In this document: one piece after another, positions 1 through 8,614 of the stretch
Position numbering within the stretch: position 1 is the stretch's first letter
How the letters are laid out: each line of letters opens with the position of its first letter
NCBI GenBank assembly: GCA_002298145.1
Contig: DBMP01000027.1
Location: 23,155 to 87,154, forward strand
Direction: 5' to 3'
Source: Spartobacteria bacterium UBA695
Lineage (GTDB): Bacteria > Verrucomicrobiota > Verrucomicrobiia > Chthoniobacterales > Chthoniobacteraceae
DNA: 64,000 bases
The notes under the pieces: model-generated
What the model saw: the letters and a program-made list of their open reading frames with translations, nothing else
The model's database searches: none
What the model was told of the DNA's origin: nothing
Made by a program: the position numbers and the translations under genes

Positions 1-1022
1 CCCATTTGAAAAGGTAGAGATTCCCGTGCGCACCTTCGAAGGAACTGCCAAAAGGAATGCCACAGAATATACGTTCGCCTGTAATAGCATGTCTCGGACC
101 ATCAAAGAGCTTTCGGAGAGCATCTACATGCTCACTCGTCAGAGTCGGATCCTTTTGCGCCGCCAAAGCAATCACAGCTTCAATATCTTTTTTTTCGCAC
201 CTCGGGTCAGAAACAAATTTCCCGGCAGAGGCGGGTATCTCCCGAGCAGCCATGTATTCATTTCCAGCAGCTATGATGTTGTTTTGCTGGGATTCCGTGA
301 ATGGACATTTCTTGAGAATCTGGTCGTTCCAGAGGAAATAGGCATGAAGAGGAGTGCGGCAATGCGCCGGGACGTTCGCAACAATCCCGTCGTAATCATT
401 CGGATAGCGTTGCGCTTCCTGGAGAGCCTGTTGGCCGCCAGTAGAACGGCCGCTGAAATACGAATAGGCCGGATCCTTTCCGTAATATGCCTTAATCACC
501 TGTTTTGCGACAACCGTCATTAGATGCGTTGCCCTAAACCCGAAGTCTTTCCAGACCTCTGGATTTCCGATTCCAACATCGGGGTTTGGCGCGGTTCCCA
601 TATCTGTCGTCGCCACAGCATATCCACGGCAAAGTGAACCAACCAGACTACTGACGGGAATGTGTCCTGCGGCCCCCCCCATTTCCGACGCCTACAAAAC
701 GGTTATTCCATTTTTCAACCTCTGGCAGCCAAATTTCAACATTGATGTTTGAGCCCTTCTCCGGATTAAGGACGACCTTTACGATGGTTCGCGGCGGTAA
801 ATTATTAAGTGTGCTTCCTTGGGGAGTTACTAGCGTTGGCGATAGGTTCCGTTCAGCGAGCACAACAGTGCCGACGTCGAGCTGCAATTTCCTAAGCTCG
901 TCTACGCCGTCACTTTCCTCCGGTGGCGCAGCGAATACCAATCCAGCGCCACAAAGAAAAGCGGCCGCAATGCTGAAACATTTTGTTCGAACCGGTTGAA
1001 GGGGGGAGGGGTGAAGGATCAT
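1..1022 (-). pseudogene. Tannase/feruloyl-esterase family secreted esterase, frameshifted and cut by the window edge
   Basis: The first 124 codons on the minus strand give a signal peptide (hydrophobic run ending LVFAA) and then the family signature VEIWLP..WNNRFVGVGNGG. The frame stops soon after. Removing one G from the run of eight (C8 at 673-680 on the plus strand) restores an open frame to position 1. That frame reads GNGGAAGHIP, RGYAVATTDMGT, WKDFGFRATH, AYYGKDPAYSYFSGRSTGG and EAQRYPNDYDGIVANVPAH, the conserved blocks of PF07519. Such enzymes hydrolyse ester bonds of tannins or feruloylated polysaccharides outside the cytoplasm. The nucleophile motif is GRSTGG where characterised members have GCS, so the cysteine of the usual CS-D-HC disulfide is absent. 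The 3' end lies outside the window. It could be a pseudogene, a phase-variable gene or a homopolymer sequencing error; the family assignment is secure. Confidence 0.8.
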
Positions 1023-1245
1023 GATTCACTCACTTTCTGAAATTGGCGGATTTCAGGCAATCTGCAATAACTGCGCCTCGTTGCAAGACCTTGGAATCTG
1101 CTCGCACAACCTGTGGCGGTGTCTCGCTAATGACGCGATTGACTGCCTCAAACGCGGCATTGGTGAGTCCGCTTTCGCAGAAACCCAGGATGCCATCCCC
1201 GTGCTCCTTGCCCCCCCGGCAAGCGCGGCAGATTCAGGCCGTCTG
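1023..1245 (-). pseudogene. Possible ISL3-like transposase C-terminal remnant
   Basis: On the minus strand one frame reads HGDGILGFCESGLTNAAFEA followed by VNRVIS. This resembles the C-terminal block of ISL3-family transposases (H-x-x-G-I/V ... LTN-x-A-x-E-A-x-N-x-x-I). A second frame then continues CASRFQGLATRRSYC, similar to the following 'A-x-GFR-x-F-x-x-x-R' block. No intact transposase, start codon or terminal inverted repeats were found, so this would be decayed DNA with at least one frameshift. The match is by eye and short. Confidence 0.3.
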
Positions 1246-1294
1246 CTACGGGCAGCCCTGCCGTGCCTTCGGGGAACTGTGGTTCCCTGGCGAA

Positions 1295-1411
1295 TTACTT
1301 GTCACGAAGCGCATTGTCCTGTTTGCTATAGAGTTCCCGTAGGTCTTGCGGCACTCTCATGTTGAGGTAATAACGACTTTTCCGGCAGAGCAAACCGGAC
1401 TGGCGAGGCAT
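1295..1411 (-). pseudogene. Possible tyrosine recombinase (integrase) N-terminal fragment
   Basis: A 38-codon stretch beginning MPRQSGLLCRKSRYYLNMRV and continuing PQDLRELYSKQ resembles the N-terminal segment of phage-type tyrosine recombinases (…YYxRMRVPxDLRxxYGK…). It stops at once afterwards, and no core-binding or catalytic domain (R-H-R-Y) follows. It is therefore at best a fragment. It lies next to the possible transposase remnant and the broken esterase, consistent with an eroded mobile region. Confidence 0.35.
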
Positions 1412-1642
1412 CGGAATAGGACGGCAATGTGTTTGGTCATGTGTGACAAAACGGCGTTTCCGATGCCTGATTATCAGGGACTTACTTGATTTCCAAGTGC
1501 TTACAAGGAAATGGCGGAAGGGGCGGACCTTCCGGCAATCGAGTTGCCGGAAAAGGTGCGTTCCCCAAAATCGGAGTTTGGGAACGAGAGGCAAAAGCTC
1601 CTGCCTTTGCCTCCGTGTCCTCTGTGCTCTCTGTGGTGAAAT
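1412..1642. repeat. Composite extragenic repeat downstream of glgC
   Basis: There is no gene here. Read in the glgC direction, TTCACCACAGAG begins two bases after the glgC stop, followed by variants of CACAGAGGACACGGAGG (1601-1640). Next come two palindromes: CGTTCCC/GGGAACG arms at 1559-1586, and a CCGGCAA/TTGCCGG hairpin within 1527-1557. The same order (TTCACCACAGAG block, then palindromes) occurs downstream of gcvP at 63587-63852. The function is unknown. Confidence 0.7.
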
Positions 1643-2953
1643 TTAAATCACCGTGCCTGCCGGGATCGTCGTGTTCTTCGGCACGATGATGATGCCTTCG
1701 CGGATGTAGTAGTTGGGGCCGTCGAAGTGGGTCGGTTTGCCCTTGGGGCTGATGGTCACGTTGTCGCCGATGCGCGCGTTCTTGTCGATGATCGCGTGGT
1801 CGATGTGGCAGTTGCGGCCGATGCCCAGCGGGGTGCAGCCGTCGGTGTTGTCGTGGAGGGCGAGGTCGGCGTCAAAGAAGTCGTTACCCATCAGGATGAC
1901 GTCTTTAATCGTTGTGCCTGCCTTAATGTAGGAGCGCACGCCTACGACGGCGTGGTCGATCTCGGCGTCCGTGATGGTGCAGCCGTCGGAGATGATGGAG
2001 CGGTTGATGCGCGCTCCCTGCATCTTGCTGGCGGGCAGGAACCGGGCGTGGGTGTAGACGGGCCGCGTGGTGTCGAACATCGAGAAGGGGGGCTTTTCGT
2101 CGGTCAGCGCCAGGTTGGCGTTGAAGAAGGAGCGGATCGTTCCGATGTCCTCCCAGTAGCCCTGGAAGATGTAGGAGTGAACTTTGTAGTGCTCGATGGA
2201 GCGGGGGATGATGTGCTTGCCGAAGTCCACGAGGTCGTTGTCGAGCGCTTCGATGAGTGCCTGGCGGTTGAAGACGTAGATGCCCATGGAGGCCTGGAAG
2301 AGCTCCTCGCCGGGGTTGTGCCCGAGCTGCTCCATCAGGTTGCCAGGGATGCGCAGGCTGTCCAGCACGGCCGGGTCCTTCGGTTTTTCCACAAACCGGG
2401 TGATCTGCCGGGTGTCGTCGGTGTGCATGATGCCGAATTCGCTGGCGGCCTCGCGGTTGACGGGGATGGTGGCGATTGAGATGTCGGCTCCCTCCTGGAT
2501 GTGCTGGTTGAGCAGGTCCCGGAAGTCCATGCGGTAGAGCTGGTCGCCGCTCAGGATCACGTAGTATTGGTAGGGGCGGCTGAGGAAGTTTTGCAGGTTT
2601 TGACGGACGGCGTCGGCGGTGCCCTGGTACCAGTGGGAGCCCGAGGGGGTCTGCTGCGCGGCGAGGATTTCCACGAACGAGCGCGAGAAGCGGTCAAATT
2701 TGTAGGCGCTCGCTATGTGCCGGTGCAACGATGCACTGTTGAACTGCGTGAGGACGTAAATGTGGCGTAAATCGGAGTTGATACAGTTGGAAATCGGGAT
2801 GTCGACGATCCGGTACTTGCCGCCGAGCGGGACGGCCGGCTTGGAGCGGTCCTTGGTCAGGGGGAAGAGGCGGGTGCCTGCACCGCCGCCCATGATGATG
2901 GCCAGGGTGGAATGGGTGACTGAGGAGATTGTGGAGAAGTTCTGCGGATTCAT
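1643..2953 (-). CDS. glgC: Glucose-1-phosphate adenylyltransferase (ADP-glucose pyrophosphorylase)
   Basis: The enzyme makes ADP-glucose from glucose-1-phosphate and ATP, the committed step of glycogen synthesis in the cytoplasm. The 436-residue protein has the nucleotide-binding loop GGGAGTRLFPLT near residue 22, then RSKPAVPLGGKYRIVD, the LSGDQLYRMD block, and the substrate region FVEKPKDP. A C-terminal left-handed beta-helix carries hexapeptide repeats and ends IIIVPKNTTIPAGTVI. The FPLT and YRIVDIPISNC blocks resemble cyanobacterial and plant enzymes more than the enterobacterial form. The start ATG is preceded by GAAGGA. It is divergent from glmS with about 140 bases between the two starts. 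No other glycogen gene is in the window. Confidence 0.96.
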   Translation of the reverse strand: MNPQNFSTISSVTHSTLAIIMGGGAGTRLFPLTKDRSKPAVPLGGKYRIVDIPISNCINSDLRHIYVLTQFNSASLHRHIASAYKFDRFSRSFVEILAAQQTPSGSHWYQGTADAVRQNLQNFLSRPYQYYVILSGDQLYRMDFRDLLNQHIQEGADISIATIPVNREAASEFGIMHTDDTRQITRFVEKPKDPAVLDSLRIPGNLMEQLGHNPGEELFQASMGIYVFNRQALIEALDNDLVDFGKHIIPRSIEHYKVHSYIFQGYWEDIGTIRSFFNANLALTDEKPPFSMFDTTRPVYTHARFLPASKMQGARINRSIISDGCTITDAEIDHAVVGVRSYIKAGTTIKDVILMGNDFFDADLALHDNTDGCTPLGIGRNCHIDHAIIDKNARIGDNVTISPKGKPTHFDGPNYYIREGIIIVPKNTTIPAGTVI

Positions 2954-3094
2954 TCTATTTTCCTTCGGGAGGCCTTCTTTTATGGAAACTGGTCGGCGAT
3001 TTCCTACGGGTATCAGCGGAGAATTAGCTCGTGAAACGCCCGCTTGGCGATCATGTTGCCCTGCGCGGTAAAATTTGTCAGTATCGAAAAACTT

Positions 3095-4942
3095 ATGTGT
3101 GGCATTATTGGTTACATCGGCAAATCCGAAGCGGCCCCCGTTCTGCTGGATGGCCTGCGGCGGCTGGAATATCGCGGTTACGACTCCGCGGGGCTCGCGA
3201 CGCTTAACGGCCAGATCAGCATCCGCAAATGCAAGGGGCGCATTGCGAATCTTGCCGAGCTAATCGAACGGGAACCGGTTTGCGGTTCTGTCGGGATTTC
3301 GCACACTCGCTGGGCGACTCACGGCGGTGTGACGGACGAAAACGCTCACCCGCACTTTGACGAAAGCGGCAAGCTGGTTGTGGTCCACAATGGCGTGATC
3401 GAGAACTACCAGACCCTCAAGGAGCAGCTCATTGCCGAGGGGCACCACTTTAAGTCGCAGACGGATACCGAGGTGCTGGCGCACTTGATCGGGAAATATT
3501 TCGACGCGGCGGGCGGGGAAGCCACCGGCAAGCGGCTCGTGGAGGCCGTGCGCCATGCGCTCAAAGACGTGACAGGGACCTACGGGATCGCCGTGATGCA
3601 CGAGGCCGTGCCCGGGACGCTCGTGGGGGCGCGCCGCGGCAGCCCGCTGGTGCTCGGCATCGGCAAGGGGGAGAACTTCCTGGCCAGCGACGTCTCGGCC
3701 ATTGTCGGCCACACGCGCGAGGCGGTTTACCTGCGCGATTATGATGTTGTGGCGCTTACCGACGACAATTTCGAAGTCACTACGCTCAACGGCGGCGCTT
3801 CGGGATTTAAGGTCAGCAAGGTGGAGTTCTCCGAGGACGACGTGAACAAGGGGACCTACCCTCACTACATGCTCAAGGAGATCTTTGAGCAGCCCAACTC
3901 GCTTCAGGACGCCATGCGCGGACGCCTTTCCCTGGAGGAAGCCACGGCCAAGCTCGGCGGGCTCAACATGACCCCCACGGAGCTGCGCGACATCGAGCGC
4001 ATTGTCCTGACCGGCTGCGGCACGGCGTGCCATGCGGCGATGGTCGGCGAATACGTCCTGGAAAACCTGGCGCACCTCCCCACCGAGGTGGAGTTCGCCA
4101 GCGAGTTCCGCTACCGGAATATGCCGATGAACAAGGACACGCTGGTCTTTGCCATCAGCCAGAGCGGCGAGACGGCTGATACGCTGGCGGCGCTGCGCGA
4201 GAGCATGCGCAAGGGCCACCGGACCCTCGGCATCTGTAACAACGTGGCCAGCACGATCGCCCGCGAGAGCGACGGCGGCGTCTACATGCATGCGGGGCCG
4301 GAGATCGGCGTCGCGGCGACCAAGTCCTTTACCTCCCAGGTGGCGGTCCTCACGCTCCTGGGCCTGCTCCTGGGGCGCATCCGGCACCTCTCCACGTCCG
4401 AGGGCATCCGGATCATCGAGGAGCTTCAGGCGATCCCGGACAAGGTCCGCCTGATCCTGGAGCAGAATGAGAAGATCAAAGAGATCGCCCACAAGTATTC
4501 CTACGCCAAGGCGATGATGTTCCTGGGCCGCCAGTTCAACTACCCAGTGGCGATGGAAGGGGCGCTGAAGATGAAGGAGATCAGCTACATCCACGCCGAG
4601 GGACACCCGAGCGCGGAGCTTAAGCACGGCGTCATCGCGCTAATCTCGCCGGAAGTCCCCTCGGTCTTCATCGCGCCGGACGACTCGGTGCTCGATAAGA
4701 ACATTTCCAACATCGAGGAAGTGCGCGCCCGCAAGGGGCCGGTGCTCGCCATCGGCACGGAGGGCAACACGAAGCTCGCGAAGGTGGCCGACGATGTGAT
4801 CTACATTCCGCGCTGCCCGGATTACCTTTCGCCGCTGCTGACGGTGATCCCGCTCCAGCTTTTTGCCTACCACACGGCGGTGAAGCTCGGGTGCGATGTT
4901 GATAAGCCGCGCAACCTGGCCAAGAGCGTTACGGTCGAGTAG
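3095..4942 (+). CDS. glmS: Glutamine--fructose-6-phosphate aminotransferase (isomerizing)
   Basis: It converts fructose-6-phosphate and glutamine to glucosamine-6-phosphate, the first step toward UDP-GlcNAc for peptidoglycan. The 615-residue product starts MCGIIGYIG, so the cysteine exposed by removal of Met is the N-terminal glutaminase nucleophile; this fixes the start at 3095 although the frame is open further upstream. GlnH-domain blocks SVGISHTRWATHG and HNGVIENY are present. Two SIS domains follow (TGCGTACHAAM, SQSGETADTLAAL, GRQFNYPVAMEGALKMKEI), ending PRNLAKSVTVE as in the family. No glmS ribozyme was recognised in the short leader. Confidence 0.97.
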   Translation: MCGIIGYIGKSEAAPVLLDGLRRLEYRGYDSAGLATLNGQISIRKCKGRIANLAELIEREPVCGSVGISHTRWATHGGVTDENAHPHFDESGKLVVVHNGVIENYQTLKEQLIAEGHHFKSQTDTEVLAHLIGKYFDAAGGEATGKRLVEAVRHALKDVTGTYGIAVMHEAVPGTLVGARRGSPLVLGIGKGENFLASDVSAIVGHTREAVYLRDYDVVALTDDNFEVTTLNGGASGFKVSKVEFSEDDVNKGTYPHYMLKEIFEQPNSLQDAMRGRLSLEEATAKLGGLNMTPTELRDIERIVLTGCGTACHAAMVGEYVLENLAHLPTEVEFASEFRYRNMPMNKDTLVFAISQSGETADTLAALRESMRKGHRTLGICNNVASTIARESDGGVYMHAGPEIGVAATKSFTSQVAVLTLLGLLLGRIRHLSTSEGIRIIEELQAIPDKVRLILEQNEKIKEIAHKYSYAKAMMFLGRQFNYPVAMEGALKMKEISYIHAEGHPSAELKHGVIALISPEVPSVFIAPDDSVLDKNISNIEEVRARKGPVLAIGTEGNTKLAKVADDVIYIPRCPDYLSPLLTVIPLQLFAYHTAVKLGCDVDKPRNLAKSVTVE

Positions 4943-4961
4943 TGGCCGCCGAGTTGGGGGA

Positions 4962-4989
4962 TTCATTTCTCTAATGGATGAGAAATGAA
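4962..4989. repeat. 10-bp inverted repeat between glmS and the kinase gene
   Basis: The arms TTCATTTCTC and GAGAAATGAA are perfect with an 8-base spacer, 20 bases after the glmS stop. No T-run follows, so a classical terminator is not supported. It may be a transcript-stabilising hairpin or an operator for the downstream gene. Confidence 0.4.
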
Positions 4990-5051
4990 ATAATAAGGAG
5001 GCTGGCGCAGGTTCTTTTTGACAAAGTGGAGTTTAAGAGAACCTTACCCCC

Positions 5052-7175
5052 ATGGCAAAACGGTTTTTCCCCCCGTATTGGCTTAAGAGGAGGGGTGGGG
5101 CCGCAAATGCCGGACCCACCACCCATTGGGCGTTGAAGCGCGGTACCACCGTGATGGTGGCTGCTGCCTTATGCGCGGTGATCTCGGTAGGGTGGCTTTC
5201 GTATCACCTGGCCACCCATCATACCGCCCTGCTGGTGCTTCCGGCGGGCACGCTCCTGAGCGTGTTGGTGCTGGCTGCGGGCGCTTTCCGGCTCAACCGG
5301 GAGGCGGCTTCTGTCAGGACCGCGCATGAGCGGGCGACCCGGGATTTGATCGAATCGATCAGCGACGGTTTTTTTGCCCTGGACCGGGAGTGGCGCTATG
5401 TCCGCATTAACTCCGCCGCGCTCAAGATGCTCGGCAAGCGGCGCAATGAGGTGCTGGGGCAGGTGGTCTGGGAGGTGACTCCCGAAATGAAGGACCTGGC
5501 CTACGAGCGGCAGTTCCGCAAGGCGATGTGGGAGGGGATGCCGGTCCGCTTCGAGGAGGCCGACCCGAGCCCGCGCGGCGAGTGGTTCGAGATCCGCGCC
5601 TACCCGACCGCACGGGGGCTGAATGTCTTTTTCAACGACATCACCGGGCGCAAGCAGACCGAGGACCGCCTGCGGCAACTCTCCCGCGCCGTGGATCAGA
5701 GCCCGGCGGTGGTCATGATCACCGACATACGGGGGCATATTGAGTATGTGAACCCGAAATTCACCGAGATCACGGGCTACACGTTCGAGGAGGTGCGGGG
5801 GCTGAATCCGAAGATTTTGCGGGGCCCGGAGTCAATCCCCGGCCAGGGCCGGGAGCTTTGGGAGACGCTCCGCGACGGGGGCGAGTGGCGCGGCGAATTC
5901 CACAACCGGAAGAAAAACGGGGAGGTCTATTGGGAATACGCCTCGATCAGCCCCATCACCGACGACCATGGCCGGGCGACGCATTTCATCGCGATAAAGG
6001 AGGACATCACGCGGCGCAAGGCGATGGAGGCCTCGCTCCTGGAGGCAAAGAAAGAGGCCGAGGAGGCCAACCGCACCAAGGATGGCTTCCTGGCGATGCT
6101 TTCCCACGAGCTGCGCACGCCGCTGGCCCCAGTGCTGCTGATGGCGAGCGTTTCCGAGACGGATGAGGCGCTCTCGCCCGACGTGCGCGAGCAGTTCCAG
6201 ATGATCCGCAACAGCATCGAGCTGGAGGCGCGCCTTATCGACGATCTGCTGGACCTGACCAAGGTGACGCGCGGCAAGCTTTCGCTCTCACTTAAGCCAT
6301 TCAACGCGGACGAGCCGCTGGAAAAGACGCTGGAGATGCTGCACCAGGATTACGCGGCGAAGGCGCTGAAGCTGGACTGGGTGCGGGAGGCCGCCAGCAC
6401 GATGGTCTGCGCCGATATGGCCCGGCTGCACCAGGTCTTTTGGAACCTGCTCAAGAACGCCATCAAGTTTACCCCCGCGGGCGGCGTCATTACGCTGCGC
6501 ACGTTTAACCCCGACGAGGCCACCCTGGCTGTGGAAGTGCGCGATACGGGGGTGGGGATTGCGCCGGAGTATCTGGAGGAGGTCTTTCAGCCGTTCCGGC
6601 AGGGGGCGGCTACGGGCAAGCCTCAGTTTGGCGGGTTGGGGCTGGGGCTGGCCATTACCAAGGCCATTGTGGAGATGCACGGGGGAACGATCCTCGCGGC
6701 CAGTGCCGGGCAAGGGATGGGGGCCACGTTTACGGTCCGGATGCCGCTCTGCAAAGAGCCGCAGGTTGCGGCGGTGGGCGTGGCGGGCCCAGCCCAAAAG
6801 GGGGCGGCTCCGTTGCGGATTCTTCTGGTGGAGGACGATAAATCGACCCGGACGGTCCTCGCGCGGTTGTTGCGCAGGGACGGGCACCAGGTGGTCACGG
6901 CCGGGTCGTGCGCCGAGGCGCTCAATGTGCTGCGGGAGCAGCCGGAGGCCCAGCCTTTTGAGAGCCTGCTATGCGACCTCGGGCTGCCCGACGGCAGCGG
7001 GCTGGACTTGGTGGGGCCGATCAAGGAGCGTTCGCCGGGGGTTGCGGCCATTGCGATTAGCGGCTTTGGGATGGCCGAGGATTTGCGCCGCAGCCGCGAG
7101 GCGGGGTTTGATAGCCACCTGGTGAAGCCGGTGAATATCGAGGATCTGCGCTCCACGCTGGCGCATGCGGCGTAA
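5052..7175 (+). CDS. Membrane hybrid sensor histidine kinase (2 TM, PAS-PAS-HisKA-HATPase-REC)
   Basis: The 707-residue protein has two transmembrane segments (about residues 33-53 and 57-79). A first PAS domain spans about 95-205, and a second PAS with its PAC segment spans about 208-322. The HisKA box AMLSHELRTPLAP has the phospho-acceptor His352. The ATPase domain carries the N box NLLKNAIKFTP (Asn469), DTGVGIAP and GGLGLGLAITKAIV. A C-terminal receiver domain (about 589-705) has VEDD and the phospho-acceptor Asp642 in CDLGLPDGSG. It is expected to pass signal by phosphorelay to an unlinked phosphotransfer or regulator protein, since no cognate output gene is adjacent. The sensed signal is unknown; with no extracellular loop of note, the cytoplasmic PAS domains are the likely sensors. 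Confidence 0.93.
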   Translation: MAKRFFPPYWLKRRGGAANAGPTTHWALKRGTTVMVAAALCAVISVGWLSYHLATHHTALLVLPAGTLLSVLVLAAGAFRLNREAASVRTAHERATRDLIESISDGFFALDREWRYVRINSAALKMLGKRRNEVLGQVVWEVTPEMKDLAYERQFRKAMWEGMPVRFEEADPSPRGEWFEIRAYPTARGLNVFFNDITGRKQTEDRLRQLSRAVDQSPAVVMITDIRGHIEYVNPKFTEITGYTFEEVRGLNPKILRGPESIPGQGRELWETLRDGGEWRGEFHNRKKNGEVYWEYASISPITDDHGRATHFIAIKEDITRRKAMEASLLEAKKEAEEANRTKDGFLAMLSHELRTPLAPVLLMASVSETDEALSPDVREQFQMIRNSIELEARLIDDLLDLTKVTRGKLSLSLKPFNADEPLEKTLEMLHQDYAAKALKLDWVREAASTMVCADMARLHQVFWNLLKNAIKFTPAGGVITLRTFNPDEATLAVEVRDTGVGIAPEYLEEVFQPFRQGAATGKPQFGGLGLGLAITKAIVEMHGGTILAASAGQGMGATFTVRMPLCKEPQVAAVGVAGPAQKGAAPLRILLVEDDKSTRTVLARLLRRDGHQVVTAGSCAEALNVLREQPEAQPFESLLCDLGLPDGSGLDLVGPIKERSPGVAAIAISGFGMAEDLRRSREAGFDSHLVKPVNIEDLRSTLAHAA

Positions 7176-7272
7176 GGGCTTGCCGTTGCTTGCCCGGGCC
7201 GCTTTTCCCAGGGCGTTGCGCAGGCATCTTTGGGCTGGCGAATTGCCCGGAACGGTTCAAAATAAGCAAACC

Positions 7273-8568
7273 ATGGCTTCATTCCAGTTCGAAACGTTGG
7301 CGCTTCATGCCGGTCAGAAACCCGATCCCACGACGGGTTCGCGGGCGGTGCCCATTTACCAGACGACCTCGTACGTTTTCAAAGATACCGAGCAGGCGGC
7401 GAACCTGTTTGCCCTGAAGGAATTCGGGAATATTTACACGCGGTTGATGAACCCCACCAATGACGTTTTCGAGCAGCGCATCGCGGCGCTCGAAGGGGGC
7501 TCTGCCGCGCTGGCGACGGCCTCGGGCATGGCGGCTATTAGCGGGGCGCTCTTGGCCATTACGCGCTTGGGTGACGAGATCGTTTCCGCCGATAATCTCT
7601 ACGGCGGCACCTATTCGCTCTTTGCCCACACCTTTCCGAAGCTCGGGCGCACGGTGAAGTTCGTTAATTCGCAGGACGTTGAGGCGTTTGCCCGGGCGAT
7701 TACGCCCCGCACGCGCGCGATCTATGCGGAGACGATCGGCAACCCGAAGCTCGATGTGCCTGATTTCGAGGCGCTGGCCAAGATCGCCCACGAGGCGGGT
7801 ATCCCGCTCGTCGTGGATAACACGGTGGGCGTGGGGCTGGTGCGGCCGATTGACCACGGCGCGGATATCGTGGTGATCTCGGCGACGAAGTACGTGGGCG
7901 GCCACGGGACGACCCTGGGCGGCGCGATTGTGGACAGCGGCAAGTTCGCCTGGAATAACGGGAAATTCCCGGAATTCACCGAGCCCGACGCGAGCTACCA
8001 CGGCCTGATTTTCTGGGACGCGCTGGGCAATGTTCCCGGGCTGGGCAACGTGGCGTTCGTTTTTAAAGTGCGCCTGCAAATCCTGCGCGACCTCGGCGCG
8101 GCGCAGGCTCCGTTTAATTCCTGGCAGCTCATCCAGGGGCTGGAGACGCTGCCGCTGCGGATCGTTCGCCATAGCGAGAACGCGTTGGCGGTGGCGAAGT
8201 TTCTGGAAAGCCACCCGGCGGTGGCGTGGGTCAACTATCCCGGCCTGGAGAACCACCCGAGCCATGCCACGGCGGTGAAATACCTGCGCGGCGGCTTCGG
8301 CGGCCTCGTTGGCTTCGGCATCAAGGGCGGGCTGGAGGCGGGCAAGCGGCTGATCAATTCGGTGAAGCTCTTCTCGCACCTGGCTAACATCGGCGACGCC
8401 AAGAGCCTCATTATTCACCCGGCCTCGACCACCCACTCGCAGCTCACCCCCGAGGAGCAGGCAACCACCGGTGTCACTCCCGATTTCATCCGGCTCTCCA
8501 TCGGCCTGGAGGCGGTGGAGGACCTGACCGCCGACCTCGACCAGGCTCTGCGGGCGGCCACGGCGTAA
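7273..8568 (+). CDS. metY: O-acetylhomoserine sulfhydrylase (PLP-dependent)
   Basis: It forms homocysteine from O-acetylhomoserine and sulfide, the direct sulfhydrylation route to methionine. The 431-residue protein begins FETLALHAGQKPDP and contains the Cys/Met-metabolism PLP blocks: RLMNPTNDVFEQRIAALEGG, SGMAAISGALLAI, NLYGGTYSLF, and VISATKYVGGHGTTLGG with PLP Lys206. The C-terminal SLIIHPASTTHSQL is typical of MetY rather than MetB or MetC. The start at 7273 was chosen because the homology begins there; the open frame upstream overlaps the kinase gene. metX follows 46 bases downstream, so product and user of O-acetylhomoserine are adjacent. Confidence 0.95.
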   Translation: MASFQFETLALHAGQKPDPTTGSRAVPIYQTTSYVFKDTEQAANLFALKEFGNIYTRLMNPTNDVFEQRIAALEGGSAALATASGMAAISGALLAITRLGDEIVSADNLYGGTYSLFAHTFPKLGRTVKFVNSQDVEAFARAITPRTRAIYAETIGNPKLDVPDFEALAKIAHEAGIPLVVDNTVGVGLVRPIDHGADIVVISATKYVGGHGTTLGGAIVDSGKFAWNNGKFPEFTEPDASYHGLIFWDALGNVPGLGNVAFVFKVRLQILRDLGAAQAPFNSWQLIQGLETLPLRIVRHSENALAVAKFLESHPAVAWVNYPGLENHPSHATAVKYLRGGFGGLVGFGIKGGLEAGKRLINSVKLFSHLANIGDAKSLIIHPASTTHSQLTPEEQATTGVTPDFIRLSIGLEAVEDLTADLDQALRAATA

Positions 8569-8614
8569 ATCGCTGTTTTTCCCGCGAATTTCGGTTAAGC
8601 TAACCCCATTCAAA

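Noticed and set aside
3044..3094. Upstream start for glmS
   Set aside because: The nucleophile Cys must directly follow the initiator Met, which fixes the start at 3095.
3000..3094. glmS ribozyme in the glmS leader
   Set aside because: The leader is too short between the divergent starts and shows no matching core.
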